DNA of 64,000 nt from Bradyrhizobium sp. in8p8 (lineage in GTDB: Bacteria; Pseudomonadota; Alphaproteobacteria; Rhizobiales; Xanthobacteraceae), in contig NZ_AUGD01000024.1 of NCBI RefSeq assembly GCF_000426845.1, forward strand, positions 1 to 64,000, in the 5' to 3' direction. Shown piece after piece: positions 1 through 8,764 of this stretch. The notes beneath the pieces are model-generated. The model was not told the origin of the DNA, did no database searches, and saw only the letters and a list, made by a program, of their open reading frames with translations. Both the position numbers and the translations under genes were made by a program. Numbering within the stretch: position 1 is the stretch's first letter; the number at the start of each line of letters is the position of its first letter.

Positions 1-756
1 AGCCGTGGTGCCGAGATAGACGGTGGTGTTGCCGCTGCCGTCGGTGACGAGGTTGCCGCTGACGCCCGAGCCGGTCGGAACCGCGGTGCTCGCCGGGGCA
101 GAACCCGCGCGGAAGGTGATGGTCTTGCCGTTGACGGTCAGCGTGTCGCCGTCAGCGGGCTGGGCGTTGCCGACCAGGCCGGTCGCCGTCGCCGCACCGT
201 TCGCGATCAGGGTGATCGCACCGGTCAGCGCGGTGGTGCCATCGCCGGCCGTCGCCGCCGCACCGGTCAGGGTGCCGATGCTGGCGCCGAGCGTCGTGGT
301 GCCGGTCGCCGCCGTGGTGCCGCCGGCCGCACCGCTATACAGCACGTTGCTGCTCGCGGTCGCGCTGGCATAGGACGTCGTGCCGCGCAGGTCGGCCGCC
401 GTCGCACCCGAGATGGTGGTGGAGACGTTCGACTTCGTGGAATAGCCGACCGTGGTCTGCAGCGCCTGGTTGGCGATCGACTTCGCCGAGTCGATCAGCT
501 TCTGCAGCGAGGTGATGCCGGTGTTGGCGGCCTGCAGCACCTGCACGCCGTTGGCGATGCCATCGAGCAGATTGTTGATGTCGCTGGCGCGGTTGTCGAG
601 CGACTGTGCGGTGAAGAAGTTGGTGGGATTGTCCAGGGCCGAGTTGACGCTCTTGCCGGTCGACAGACGGTTCTGCGTGGTGGCGAGGAGGTCGGCGGTG
701 GACTGGAGAGAGAGCAGGTTCTGACGAACCGATGCGGAGAGAACGATACCGGACAT
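1..756 (-). CDS. Flagellin, N-terminal part (cut by window start)
   Basis: Reading the minus strand from an ATG at 756 gives a protein beginning MSGIVLSASVRQNLLSLQ. It continues with the conserved flagellin D0/D1 helical region (NRLSTGK, a SALDNPTNFF segment, ANTGI) up to about residue 120. A Thr/Ala/Gly-rich variable part follows, containing a GDTLTVNGKTITF strand motif near residues 200-212. The reading frame stays open to base 1, so the C-terminal D1/D0 helices lie outside the window. Flagellin polymerises into the filament outside the cell. The gene is divergent from flbT, a regulator of flagellin expression in alphaproteobacteria. The similar motif in FlgL and FlgE is treated as a finding. 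Confidence 0.93.
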   Translation of the reverse strand, partial: MSGIVLSASVRQNLLSLQSTADLLATTQNRLSTGKSVNSALDNPTNFFTAQSLDNRASDINNLLDGIANGVQVLQAANTGITSLQKLIDSAKSIANQALQTTVGYSTKSNVSTTISGATAADLRGTTSYASATASSNVLYSGAAGGTTAATGTTTLGASIGTLTGAAATAGDGTTALTGAITLIANGAATATGLVGNAQPADGDTLTVNGKTITFRAGSAPASTAVPTGSGVSGNLVTDGSGNTTVYLGTTA

Positions 757-1074
757 GACTCTGTTACCTTTCTGGTAAACGACGCTACTGTTACGCGTCT
801 GCTTGGATCGATTGACCCAGCGACCGGCGGACCGTGGCGCCAAGACCTCTAACGAAACATGAAATGAAACCCGTGCTTTTGTCGGGTTGCGCCTGATTCG
901 GCCGCGGACGCTGCCCGCATCGCCGCATCGGCCCCCAAGCGCGGCATTGAAACGATTGAGTTTTTCTCCGCAAATCCGCGGAATTTACAACTCGTTAACT
1001 TATTCCAAGCGAGAATTGGGCCTTGATGAGCCGCAACGAACGCTCGGTTACGAAAGCGTTGATGGAGAACAGGC
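757..1074. promoter_or_regulatory. Divergent control region between flagellin and flbT
   Basis: This 318-bp gap separates two diverging genes and has an AT-richer core around 945-1010. It must hold the flagellin promoter (minus) and probably the flbT promoter (plus). I looked for sigma-54 -24/-12 elements towards flagellin and found only a GG/GC pair with the wrong spacing, near 825-845. No coding frame here is convincing. Confidence 0.55.
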
Positions 1075-1515
1075 ATGGCCCTCAAGGTCGAGCTCAGACC
1101 GCACGAACGCATCATCGTCGGTAACTGCGTGATTACCAACACCGACCAGCGGGCGCGCCTCCTGATCGACGGCGACAACGTGCCGATCCTGCGCGAGCGC
1201 GACATCCTCACGCCGGAGACCGCCGATACGCCCGCCAAGCTCGTCTATCTCGCGGTCCAGCTCATGTACATCTCACCGGATCCGCAGACCCAGCACGGCA
1301 CCTACTTCAACCTGGTGCGCGACATCGTCACCGCGGTGCCGAGTTCCTGGCCGATCATCGAGGCCATCAACAACAACATCCTGAACGGCGACCTTTACCG
1401 GGCGCTGAAGGACGCCCGCAAGCTGATTGCCTACGAAGAGAAGCTGCGGGATCAATATGTGGCCACACATCCGAAGCCGGAAGCGGACAAGGCCGACGTG
1501 AGCTCGGCCGCCTGA
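1075..1515 (+). CDS. flbT: Flagellar biosynthesis repressor FlbT
   Basis: The 146-residue protein matches the small FlbT family in length and in its conserved features: a start with hydrophobic/charged strands (VELRPHERIIVGN), a DGDNVPILRERDIL segment and a helical C-terminal half with LYRALKDARKLI. In Caulobacter and relatives FlbT binds flagellin mRNA leaders and limits flagellin translation until the hook is complete. It sits divergent from a flagellin gene and is followed within 45 bp by a strong terminator, so it appears monocistronic on the plus side. Its frequent partner flaF is not adjacent here. Confidence 0.95.
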   Translation: MALKVELRPHERIIVGNCVITNTDQRARLLIDGDNVPILRERDILTPETADTPAKLVYLAVQLMYISPDPQTQHGTYFNLVRDIVTAVPSSWPIIEAINNNILNGDLYRALKDARKLIAYEEKLRDQYVATHPKPEADKADVSSAA

Positions 1516-1557
1516 TCGCGCCCCGCCCTAGCCGCGCGACGACCAAGCCGCGCAAAC

Positions 1558-1596
1558 GACAACGGCCCCGGATCGCCTCCGGGGCCGTTGTCTTTT
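1558..1596 (+). terminator. Rho-independent terminator after flbT
   Basis: A perfect 15-bp stem (GACAACGGCCCCGGA paired with its complement across a 5-base loop TCGCC) is followed by TTTT. It lies just after the flbT stop and just before the 3' end of the opposing decarboxylase gene, so it may insulate both. Confidence 0.85.
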
Positions 1597-1612
1597 CTGG
1601 CGCACGTCAATG

Positions 1613-3112
1613 CTACTGCGCCGCGAGAGGCGGCGCTTCGACCTCGATCAGCGGGCCGCTGCACCGTCGTTCCCCGAACTCCAGCACCGCGGCGATCAGC
1701 GCATCGATGTCGGTCTCCTCTGTGCGGTGATTCACGATTGCAGCGCGGATCGCAAGCCTGCCGTCCAGCGTCGTGCTCGAGGGCGCCGCGGTGCCGCTTT
1801 CCTGGATGTCGGCAACGATCTCGCGATTGACCGCATCATCGGCACGGTAGCGGAAGCAGACGATATTGAGATTGACCGGCGCCAGCAGCTCCAGCCGAGA
1901 TTCGGCCAGCACGCGTGCCTCGAGATATCTGGCCAGCGCGCAGCTTCGTGCGATCGCCGCACCCAGCCGATCGGTGCCGAACGTCTTCAGCGTGAACCAT
2001 GTCTTCAGCGCACGAAAGCCGCGCGACAAATCGGGGCCGAGATCGCAGGGCCAGACCGCCCCCGCTGCAAGCCCCCTCGCCTCGCGGCGCAGATAGGCCG
2101 CCGGCTGTGCAAAGGCCTGCCGATGCTGCTCGCCGTCGCGCACCAACAGGAAACCTGCATCGTAAGGCACCTGGCCCCATTTGTGAAAATCGAGTGCGAT
2201 TGAATCCGCAAGCTCGATGCCGCCGAGCATCGGCGCGAGCTCGGGCGACAGGATCGCGAGCGCACCGAAAGCGCCATCGACGTGAAACCAGATACCTTGC
2301 TCGCGGCAAAGCTCCGCAATCGCCCGGAGATCGTCGATCGCGCCGACATCGACCGTCCCGGCGGACGCGACCACCAGGAACGGCCTGAAGCCGACCTCGC
2401 GATCAACTGCGATCTGTGCGCGTAGCGCGGCGACATCGATGCGATGATCGGCATCGACAGCGATCCTGCGCAGCGCATCGGTGCCGAACCCGGCAACGTC
2501 CATCGCTCTGGAGACACATCCATGCGCGGCCTGCGACGTGTAAGCCGTAAGCAGCGCGCCGTCATTGCCGATGCCGTGCTGGCGCGCCAGCGTGCCGAGC
2601 GCCGCCGTGCGCGCCACCAGCACCGCCATCAGATTGGCCATCGACGTGCCCGTGACGAACACACCGCTCGCGCTATCGGGAAATGCGAACAGGCGGCGCA
2701 TCCACTCGACGATCTGCCGCTCGACCTCGATCGGCATGTGGTCGCGTCCGCCGAGATTGGCATTGAGACCCGCCGCGAGCATGTCGGCGAGCATGCCGAC
2801 CGCGGTGCCGCCCCCATGCACCCACCCCATGAACCCGGGATGCACGTTGCCTGTCGCATAGGGCGCGACATGCTCGGCGAACTCGCGGTAGACGTCGGCA
2901 AGGTCGCTCGCCTCGCGCGGCACGTCGGCTCTGAATGCCGCACGGACATCATCGGGGATCGGCCGCCAGACCGGGCGCGCCCGAACGTTGGCGATGCCGT
3001 CGATCGTCTCGTCCAGCATGCGATGGGCCAGCGCGCGAAATTCGCTCCAGTCCTGCGGATCGAGCGAGGTGCTCGTGACGGAGCTTTGCGTATTGCGGAT
3101 GATCTCGTTCAT
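1613..3112 (-). CDS. PLP-dependent amino-acid decarboxylase (group II, aromatic-L-amino-acid/tyrosine type)
   Basis: This 499-residue protein is of the pyridoxal-phosphate decarboxylase family, which removes the alpha-carboxyl of aromatic or related amino acids to give amines. Visible marks are HPGFMGWVHGGG (about 91-102), a stacking-type His near 197, the cofactor Asp in FHVDGAFG (about D279) and the Schiff-base lysine in LDFHKWGQVPYDAG (K311). The open frame extends much further upstream, but the ATG at 3112 is preceded by AAGGAG at proper spacing. It also overlaps the stop of the upstream ATP-grasp gene as ATGA (4 bp), which indicates translational coupling. It is the last gene of the four-gene cassette. 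The exact substrate cannot be read from sequence. Confidence 0.9.
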   Translation of the reverse strand: MNEIIRNTQSSVTSTSLDPQDWSEFRALAHRMLDETIDGIANVRARPVWRPIPDDVRAAFRADVPREASDLADVYREFAEHVAPYATGNVHPGFMGWVHGGGTAVGMLADMLAAGLNANLGGRDHMPIEVERQIVEWMRRLFAFPDSASGVFVTGTSMANLMAVLVARTAALGTLARQHGIGNDGALLTAYTSQAAHGCVSRAMDVAGFGTDALRRIAVDADHRIDVAALRAQIAVDREVGFRPFLVVASAGTVDVGAIDDLRAIAELCREQGIWFHVDGAFGALAILSPELAPMLGGIELADSIALDFHKWGQVPYDAGFLLVRDGEQHRQAFAQPAAYLRREARGLAAGAVWPCDLGPDLSRGFRALKTWFTLKTFGTDRLGAAIARSCALARYLEARVLAESRLELLAPVNLNIVCFRYRADDAVNREIVADIQESGTAAPSSTTLDGRLAIRAAIVNHRTEETDIDALIAAVLEFGERRCSGPLIEVEAPPLAAQ

Positions 3113-4362
3113 GCTGCGCTCTCCTTGCCCGTCTTTGCATGCCGCGACAGCATCGCAGTGAACGCGGCGAAGATCTTGCGCATCTGCGGCGGCTTGTAGG
3201 GGAACACGACCGGCGAATCCATGTTGTGCACGACGGCGGTGTTGTCCGCCTCGAACACCAGAAGCTCGCCCTTCTGGTTCTCGGCGCAATCGATGATGAA
3301 ATAATCCAGACCGACGCGCCGGCTCATCTCGTCGAGCGCGCTGCCATGCCGCGCGGCGAAGGCGTTGTCGAAGTCGCGCATGAAGACGGCTTCCTCGGCC
3401 CGCTTCTCCTCGCTGAACGCCATATAGGCGTTGAGATACCAGATGTCCCAGCGGTCGGCGATCGCCATGTGGCAGGCGTAGGGCTTGCCGTCGACCATCG
3501 CGAGGCGATACTTGCGGTAGAGCCCGTCGGCGCTGACATAGTCGACGAAACGTGCGACGAAGAAGTCCTGCTCTTTCCGTTCGGCGAGGTAGGCCGCAAG
3601 CGCCGCCGCCTCGTCGAGCTTGGCGAGGCCGACGCCGGCATGCGAGCCGCGTGGCCGTGCGATCATGGGAAAGTGCAAGTCGCTCGCGATGTCCTCGCAC
3701 GCGATTGCGCCTCGTGCGAGATCCGACAATTGCGCGCGCGTCGCGTGAATGGTCGCAGGAATATCGAGACTTGGCACACCGGCCAGCAGCCGATACAGCT
3801 TGTCGCGATCGAGATTGCCGATGCGATCGGGGCGATTGAGCATCGGCCGCGGCCATTGCGGCGCGGCCTTTTCGATCAGAGCGAGCGCCTCGCGGCATTC
3901 CTCGGAATCCGAGGCGACCACGATGGCGACATCGTGCTCGGGCAAGGTTTCCGGCAGACCGACGCCCTTGACCACGTAAAGCGTCAGCAGCTCGATGTCG
4001 GAGTCTTCGAGCAGGAAATCGATCGGCGTATTGCCCCCCATGTCGATGTCGGCTGCGAGCGCGAGCACGCGCAAGCCGGGCTTCGGCGCCGCGCTGGGCG
4101 TGCGGAACAATTGATGGAAGGCCAGCACTTCAGACTGAATCGCAAGCCCCTGATCCTTGTCGCCCAGAAGCTGGCTGATCAACGACAGATCCAGCGCTTC
4201 GCCTGCCAGCGCCGTCCCCGCCGCGATCCGCGCCACGAGCTGGTCGCGCAAGGGATGCAGATCGACACCTTCGAAGGCCCGGCGTGTCAGCTGCGCAAAG
4301 CCGATGCGGTCGGCATAGTTCGCCGCAGTCAAGCCGATCGGAGCGGAAACTGGATGCTGCAT
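3109..4362 (-). CDS. ATP-grasp family ligase with helical N-terminal domain
   Basis: The 417-residue protein has an N-terminal helical region (about 1-90) of the kind often annotated as TPR-like, then an ATP-grasp fold. Seen are the nucleotide-binding segment MIARPRGSHAGVGLAKL, a FFVARFVDY strand, YRKYRLAMVDGKPYACHMAI, and the metal-binding acidic end LLVFEADNTAVVHNMD. ATP-grasp enzymes join a carboxylate to an amine or thiol through an acyl phosphate. Translation is probably coupled on both sides: the upstream PLP gene ends 1 bp before this ATG, which has GAGGTG ahead of it, and the downstream decarboxylase overlaps its stop by 4 bp. The natural substrate is unknown. An amine made by the decarboxylase or a PLP-derived amino acid is an attractive guess only. 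Confidence 0.82.
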   Translation of the reverse strand: MQHPVSAPIGLTAANYADRIGFAQLTRRAFEGVDLHPLRDQLVARIAAGTALAGEALDLSLISQLLGDKDQGLAIQSEVLAFHQLFRTPSAAPKPGLRVLALAADIDMGGNTPIDFLLEDSDIELLTLYVVKGVGLPETLPEHDVAIVVASDSEECREALALIEKAAPQWPRPMLNRPDRIGNLDRDKLYRLLAGVPSLDIPATIHATRAQLSDLARGAIACEDIASDLHFPMIARPRGSHAGVGLAKLDEAAALAAYLAERKEQDFFVARFVDYVSADGLYRKYRLAMVDGKPYACHMAIADRWDIWYLNAYMAFSEEKRAEEAVFMRDFDNAFAARHGSALDEMSRRVGLDYFIIDCAENQKGELLVFEADNTAVVHNMDSPVVFPYKPPQMRKIFAAFTAMLSRHAKTGKESAA

Positions 4363-4363
4363 C

Positions 4364-6013
4364 TCACACCTCGAACGCGGGCGCGGCCGGCACGGCCGCG
4401 ACTCCGCCGCGGTCGAGCAGCAGCTCGATCTTCACCAGGACGTGCGCGATCCGGTCGAGAAGGCGCTGCACGTTGCGTTGCGACTCCCGCGCATCGGGCG
4501 ACCAGGCCTCGGTGACGAGGCGTGCGCCGACGCAGAGGCGCAGCACTGCCTGCGGCGCCTCGTCCTGCCGCTCCAGCCGGACCGGCCGGCCGATCAGGCA
4601 GCGCTGCGCGGCGACCTCCCGGTCCGCCGCGCTGCCGCCGATCGCCGCGATCACGTCACACGCCAACGCGTGATGAACGGAAGCCATCTCGGCCGTCGAG
4701 ACCGGCTGACCGTTGCGCAGCAATGTGAATGGAAAGATCGTGGCATGGGCGAACTCCTCGTCCTCCATGCCGGCCGTCGCGGCCGCGGTCGGCACGGCTC
4801 GGAACGACGGTGACAACCTGATCCTGCTGCCGATGCCCGCAGCGAGTTCGGCGAGCATCGCGGCGCGGAAAGCCCCGGGCACGGTGTAGTAGCTGCCGAT
4901 CTCGGCCAGCGCAGCCTCCCAGCGCAACCATTGGCCGAAGTTCGGGCGGCGCTCGAACCGCGAACGCAGCTCCGCCCAGGCGATCGGCCAATCGCAACGG
5001 CCGGCGTAGTCCAGGAAGCCTGGCGCGATCCCCTCGACCCGGTCGAGCGATCTCGCAGGGTCTTTCGGCACCAGCAGCGCACCGCTGAAGGCCGGCCCCC
5101 CGAAGAACTTCGAGCCGGTGATCAGCACCATGTAGCCGCGGTCGAGATAGGCGCGCAGCCGGCGGCGGCCGAGCCGGGCCTGACATGCGTCGACCACGAT
5201 CTGGACCTTGCGCGGCCAGCGCCGGGCGATCTCGTCGAGGCAGGCCGCACTCGGTGCGCGCCAGCCGAGCTTCGAGCAATCCATGATCTGGAGCAGCACT
5301 GGTGCACCTTGCGCGATCGTAGCCTCGATCGCTTGCAGCACCGCGGCGTCAGCGTCCGCGCGCATCGCGATCCCGGAGGCGGCCTCGCGCAGTGGCAACG
5401 CTATGCTGGCGCCGGCGAGTCCGGCAACGGCGCCGTCCTTGCGGACCGCAACGCCACTCGCCGTCATGGAGCTGAAATGATGACCGCGGGCGGTATGGGT
5501 CGTCCCGCTTCCAGTCTGCTCGGCGCCGACCACGATGGTCACCGGACGCGCGCCGAGTATCGCGCGCGCCAGGAACAGGGCATGGAGCTGGGAGTCCGTG
5601 CCGGATGGCGAGAACACCACATCGACGCGCGGCGAAAGCTCCAGATGGCCGCGCAGCTCGTCGCGCATCTCCTCGCAACGCGCATCGAAAGCGACCTCGA
5701 CCTCGTCGAACAGGCACTTGTGCATCAGCTCGTCCCGCGCCAGCGCGGCGCGGTCATAGGCCGCTTGCGAGATCGTCGATGCGGTCGAGGAGGCGAATTC
5801 CCAGACATCCGGGTCCGGCGAGACCGCGCAACCATAAGCGTTCGTCGAGTCCTTGGGATCGAGCGCGAGCCGCGGGTCGCCGCCGGAGACGAGCAGCATA
5901 TCGAGGGGGGTGAAGAGATCACGCAGGCGATAGCGCGAGCCGCCGTCGGAAGCGCGCTCCGCCTCCGACAAGCGGGATGCGCCGCCGCTCATCCCGGCAG
6001 GCTCACGCCGCAT
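4364..6013 (-). CDS. PLP-dependent fold-type I enzyme of unknown reaction
   Basis: The protein is up to 549 residues and looks like a class-V-like aminotransferase/lyase fold. It has FSPSGTDSQLHALFLAR (about 134-150) for phosphate binding, VVDACQAR with the cofactor Asp near 275, and the Schiff-base lysine in ITGSKFFGGPAFSGALL (K302). Both ATG 6013 (overlapping the upstream glycosyltransferase stop by 11 bp) and ATG 5992 (residue 8) are possible starts; neither has a strong ribosome site. I cannot place it in a named family. At about 550 residues it is longer than usual cysteine desulfurases (about 400). Its position between a glycosyltransferase and an ATP-grasp ligase suggests it supplies or modifies an amino compound for that ligase. 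Confidence 0.75.
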   Translation of the reverse strand: MRREPAGMSGGASRLSEAERASDGGSRYRLRDLFTPLDMLLVSGGDPRLALDPKDSTNAYGCAVSPDPDVWEFASSTASTISQAAYDRAALARDELMHKCLFDEVEVAFDARCEEMRDELRGHLELSPRVDVVFSPSGTDSQLHALFLARAILGARPVTIVVGAEQTGSGTTHTARGHHFSSMTASGVAVRKDGAVAGLAGASIALPLREAASGIAMRADADAAVLQAIEATIAQGAPVLLQIMDCSKLGWRAPSAACLDEIARRWPRKVQIVVDACQARLGRRRLRAYLDRGYMVLITGSKFFGGPAFSGALLVPKDPARSLDRVEGIAPGFLDYAGRCDWPIAWAELRSRFERRPNFGQWLRWEAALAEIGSYYTVPGAFRAAMLAELAAGIGSRIRLSPSFRAVPTAAATAGMEDEEFAHATIFPFTLLRNGQPVSTAEMASVHHALACDVIAAIGGSAADREVAAQRCLIGRPVRLERQDEAPQAVLRLCVGARLVTEAWSPDARESQRNVQRLLDRIAHVLVKIELLLDRGGVAAVPAAPAFEV

Positions 6014-6788
6014 CGGCCGCCGCCGCTGCGGGCACGGCTGCGAATTGCGAAGCGATATCGCCGTGAAACACGGACGGCCCGACGTGATCGAGCGAGCTCT
6101 GAATGTCGGCCCAGATCTCGCCGCCGATATCGGTCCAGCGCTTGCAGAAAGCGAAGTCTTCGGAAAGATAGGTGCCGGTTGCCGGATCGATCATGCATTC
6201 GAACAGCGCGAACCGGTTCTGGCTCGCTGCCAGTGCATCGTGCGAATGCTCCCGGAAGAATTGCAGGCCAGCGTAGGCCGGATGGCGGCACATCGCTTCC
6301 AGCACGTGGCGGCGGATCATCAGAAAGCCGGTCCCGGCATAACGCACGCGGGTAAAGCCGTTGACGACGACGATGCGATCGGGATCCTCGATCTCGAGCA
6401 CGTAGTCGAGCGAGGCTGCCGGCACGTCGGTGCGGCCAGCGGCCATCGCACGTCTGGCCTTGTCCCAGTTGACCCGCTTGATGGGATAGCAGCCGGCGAC
6501 GACGTCCGCACCGCATTCGATCAGGCGGAACACCTGCTCCGGCTTGAAGCCGATATCGGCATCGATGAACAGGAAATGCGTTGCCCTGGGATCGTCCAGG
6601 AACAGTGCGACCAGGTTGGCTCGGGCACGCGTGATCAGCGCATCGCCGTCGCGCAAATGCACCTTGAGCTCGAGATTGGACATGCCGTGCACGGCGCGCT
6701 GTAGCGCGAAGATGGAGCTCGCATAGATGCTCGACACCTGCCCGCCGAAGCACGGCGTGGCCACCACCAATTGCATCCTGTCCGACAT
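6003..6788 (-). CDS. Glycosyltransferase-like protein, first gene of the cassette
   Basis: The 261-residue protein begins with LVVATPCFGGQVSSIYASSI and carries ALITRARANLVALFLDD followed by THFLFIDADIGF with a DxD-type motif (D76-x-D78). Further on are VVAGCYPIKRVNW and a late acidic YLSEDFAFCKRW segment. This layout resembles GT-A (Anp1/GT2-like) glycosyltransferases that move a sugar from a nucleotide sugar to an acceptor in the cytoplasm. It starts 72 bp after the flgL stop on the same strand and overlaps the next gene by 11 bp. It may therefore be read from the flgE promoter, or from an own promoter in the gap. Donor and acceptor are unknown; flagellin or hook protein is a hypothesis from context only. 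Confidence 0.75.
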   Translation of the reverse strand: MSDRMQLVVATPCFGGQVSSIYASSIFALQRAVHGMSNLELKVHLRDGDALITRARANLVALFLDDPRATHFLFIDADIGFKPEQVFRLIECGADVVAGCYPIKRVNWDKARRAMAAGRTDVPAASLDYVLEIEDPDRIVVVNGFTRVRYAGTGFLMIRRHVLEAMCRHPAYAGLQFFREHSHDALAASQNRFALFECMIDPATGTYLSEDFAFCKRWTDIGGEIWADIQSSLDHVGPSVFHGDIASQFAAVPAAAAADAA

Positions 6789-6860
6789 CGTCAGCCCCGC
6801 CCCGCTCCAATCCTCACCAAGAGGTAAAGAGGCATGGTTAACGACGCCTTAACGCATCCC

Positions 6861-8744
6861 TTACAGGAACTTGACCAGCGAGAGCTGCGCCAGGTTGGAG
6901 GTCACCTGATAGGACGCCTGGAGTGCGTTCTGGAGTGCCAGAATCTCGCTCGCGACCTGGTCCGGTGAGGCCGATTCCGCCTGGTCGATGATGGTCTGCA
7001 GCTGCGCCTTGGCCTGGGTCTGGCGCGTGGTCGCGTCGTTCATCGTGTTCTGGGCCATCGCGATGTCGGTCTGGATGTCCTCGATGCGCTGCTGCCCCGG
7101 CTGCTGGGTCAACGCCTGCGTCACCCGCAGGCTCAGCGCCGCCACCTGTCCGCCCGAATATTGTCCCGTCGGTGAGGTCGAGAAGGTCCCGAACACCGCG
7201 ATCGCCTGCAATTGCCGGCGGATCGCATCCTCATTGGCCTGGGCGCCATACTGCACCGTCACGGCATCGTCGACCCGCGCTATCGCCGTCGAGCGAGGCG
7301 AGCCGGGTCCGTCATTGCCCAGGTACCATTTCACCGTGTTGGCCGAGCCGTTCACCAGCGTGGTTGCCGAGTTCGCGGGCGAGGAGCCGACGCGCAGCGG
7401 CGGTTGCGTGGCCGTCACCGGGGTCGAGCCGAAGCCGAGCGCGTTCAGCGCCCCCGTATTCGAGGTCGTGATACTGAGGCTCGCCGCATCGTCGGTGTTG
7501 ATCGTGATCGAACCGCCATGAACCGTCGAGGGTTTCGACGTCCCCGTGATCTGGTCGATCTTGCTGAGCATGGTCTGGACGTTGTCGGTGACGTTGAGCT
7601 GGTTGCCGGTCGCGCCCGAGCTGACGAAAGTCAGCGTGGTGCCGTTGACGGTGATGGTGTCGCCCGCAACGAAGCCCGGAGAGATCGAGTCCGAGGGGCT
7701 CGGGCCCGATAGCGCCGTCGCCCCGGCGATGGGGGCCGGCGGCGCGGCCTGGTTGTTGACGGGCGTGCCGATCGCCGAGCTCGCGGTGTTGAAGAAATTG
7801 TCGCCGGCGACGATCGCCGATGCCGCAACCAGCGAGGTGTTGGCGAGTTTGGCGATTGCGGTGTTCAGTGCCGTGTTGAGATTCGCGGCGGTGTTGTTCG
7901 GGTTGACGGGGGTGCTCGCATCGATCGCGAAACTGCCGAGAGGGGTCGGCGTCGCGCTGGACGCGGTGAGGTCGATCTGCTCCGTCGTGCCGTCCGGCAG
8001 CGTGAACTGAATGCTCAGCTTGTCGCCATTGTTCGGATTGACGCCGTTGAGATCGACCGAGAAGGACACCGGCGAGCCGCTCGGGCCGGTGACGGTCGCG
8101 CCCGTCAGCGTGGAGGACACCGCCTTGATCTTGAGGCCGAACGGCGATCCGGCCACGTCTTCCGACACCTGCACCGAGCTCGGCGTCGGCTGCGTCTGCA
8201 CCAGCCGCCCCATGCCGTTCGCCCCCAGATCGGCGGCTTGGCGCTCCGCCATGACGGTCTTGAAGCCGGCCTGCGTCGTGGTGCCATTGATGATGTCGCC
8301 GGCATCCGCGACCGACTGCGTATTCACGGCCGTTCCGGAAAACAGATAGCGGCTGCCGGTCTGCGTGTTGAGGACGCCGACCATCGAGCCGAACTGGGCG
8401 GCGGCGGTGTTCTGCGCGATCGTCTGGCCGTTGACATTGAGATCCTGCGCGGTAGAGGCCGAGCCCGTTTGCACCGTACTGCGAATCTTGGTCAGCGATT
8501 GCAGCGCAGTGTTCGCTAGATTGATGCTGACGTTGACGTTGGTGATCGTGTCGGTGTAGGCGGCGATGTTGGAGAGCTGCGCGCGACCGGCGATTGCGAA
8601 GCCTTCGTTGGTGCCCATGCCAGCATAGTTCTGCGACAGCTTGCCGGTCGAAAGCTGCGTCGACAGATCGGTGAGCTGCTGATTGATGTTGCGAATCTGC
8701 GCGCCGAGAACCGACGAAGAGTAGTTGATGCTGCTGATCGACAT
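6861..8744 (-). CDS. flgL: Flagellar hook-filament junction protein FlgL (HAP3)
   Basis: The N-terminus (LGAQIRNINQQLTDLSTQLSTGK) and C-terminus (LALQNALQASYQVTSNLAQLSLVKFL) are flagellin-like D0/D1 helices, as expected for the junction protein between hook and filament. Enteric FlgL is roughly 300 residues; this one has 627, the extra length being Thr/Ser/Asn/Gly-rich beta domains in the middle. Residues about 338-440 form a module (GATALSG ... AGDTITVNGTTLTF ... LGFGST) nearly repeated in FlgE. It is the last gene of the flgE-flgK-flgL block, 20 bp after flgK. Confidence 0.93.
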   Translation of the reverse strand: MSISSINYSSSVLGAQIRNINQQLTDLSTQLSTGKLSQNYAGMGTNEGFAIAGRAQLSNIAAYTDTITNVNVSINLANTALQSLTKIRSTVQTGSASTAQDLNVNGQTIAQNTAAAQFGSMVGVLNTQTGSRYLFSGTAVNTQSVADAGDIINGTTTQAGFKTVMAERQAADLGANGMGRLVQTQPTPSSVQVSEDVAGSPFGLKIKAVSSTLTGATVTGPSGSPVSFSVDLNGVNPNNGDKLSIQFTLPDGTTEQIDLTASSATPTPLGSFAIDASTPVNPNNTAANLNTALNTAIAKLANTSLVAASAIVAGDNFFNTASSAIGTPVNNQAAPPAPIAGATALSGPSPSDSISPGFVAGDTITVNGTTLTFVSSGATGNQLNVTDNVQTMLSKIDQITGTSKPSTVHGGSITINTDDAASLSITTSNTGALNALGFGSTPVTATQPPLRVGSSPANSATTLVNGSANTVKWYLGNDGPGSPRSTAIARVDDAVTVQYGAQANEDAIRRQLQAIAVFGTFSTSPTGQYSGGQVAALSLRVTQALTQQPGQQRIEDIQTDIAMAQNTMNDATTRQTQAKAQLQTIIDQAESASPDQVASEILALQNALQASYQVTSNLAQLSLVKFL

Positions 8745-8764
8745 CTGTCAGAGCCCTGTACTGG

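Noticed and set aside
825..845. Possible sigma-54 site upstream of flagellin on the minus strand
   Set aside because: GG and GC are 13 bases apart rather than 12, and the TTGC element is missing.
1613..3898. Single 761-residue frame spanning decarboxylase and ATP-grasp genes
   Set aside because: The part above 3112 is a frame-shifted shadow of the ATP-grasp gene. ATG 3112 has AAGGAG and an ATGA overlap, so two separate genes are real.
6837..6853. Short inverted repeat GTTAA...TTAAC between flgL and the glycosyltransferase gene
   Set aside because: Only five bases per arm with a 7-base centre; too weak to call an operator or a terminator.
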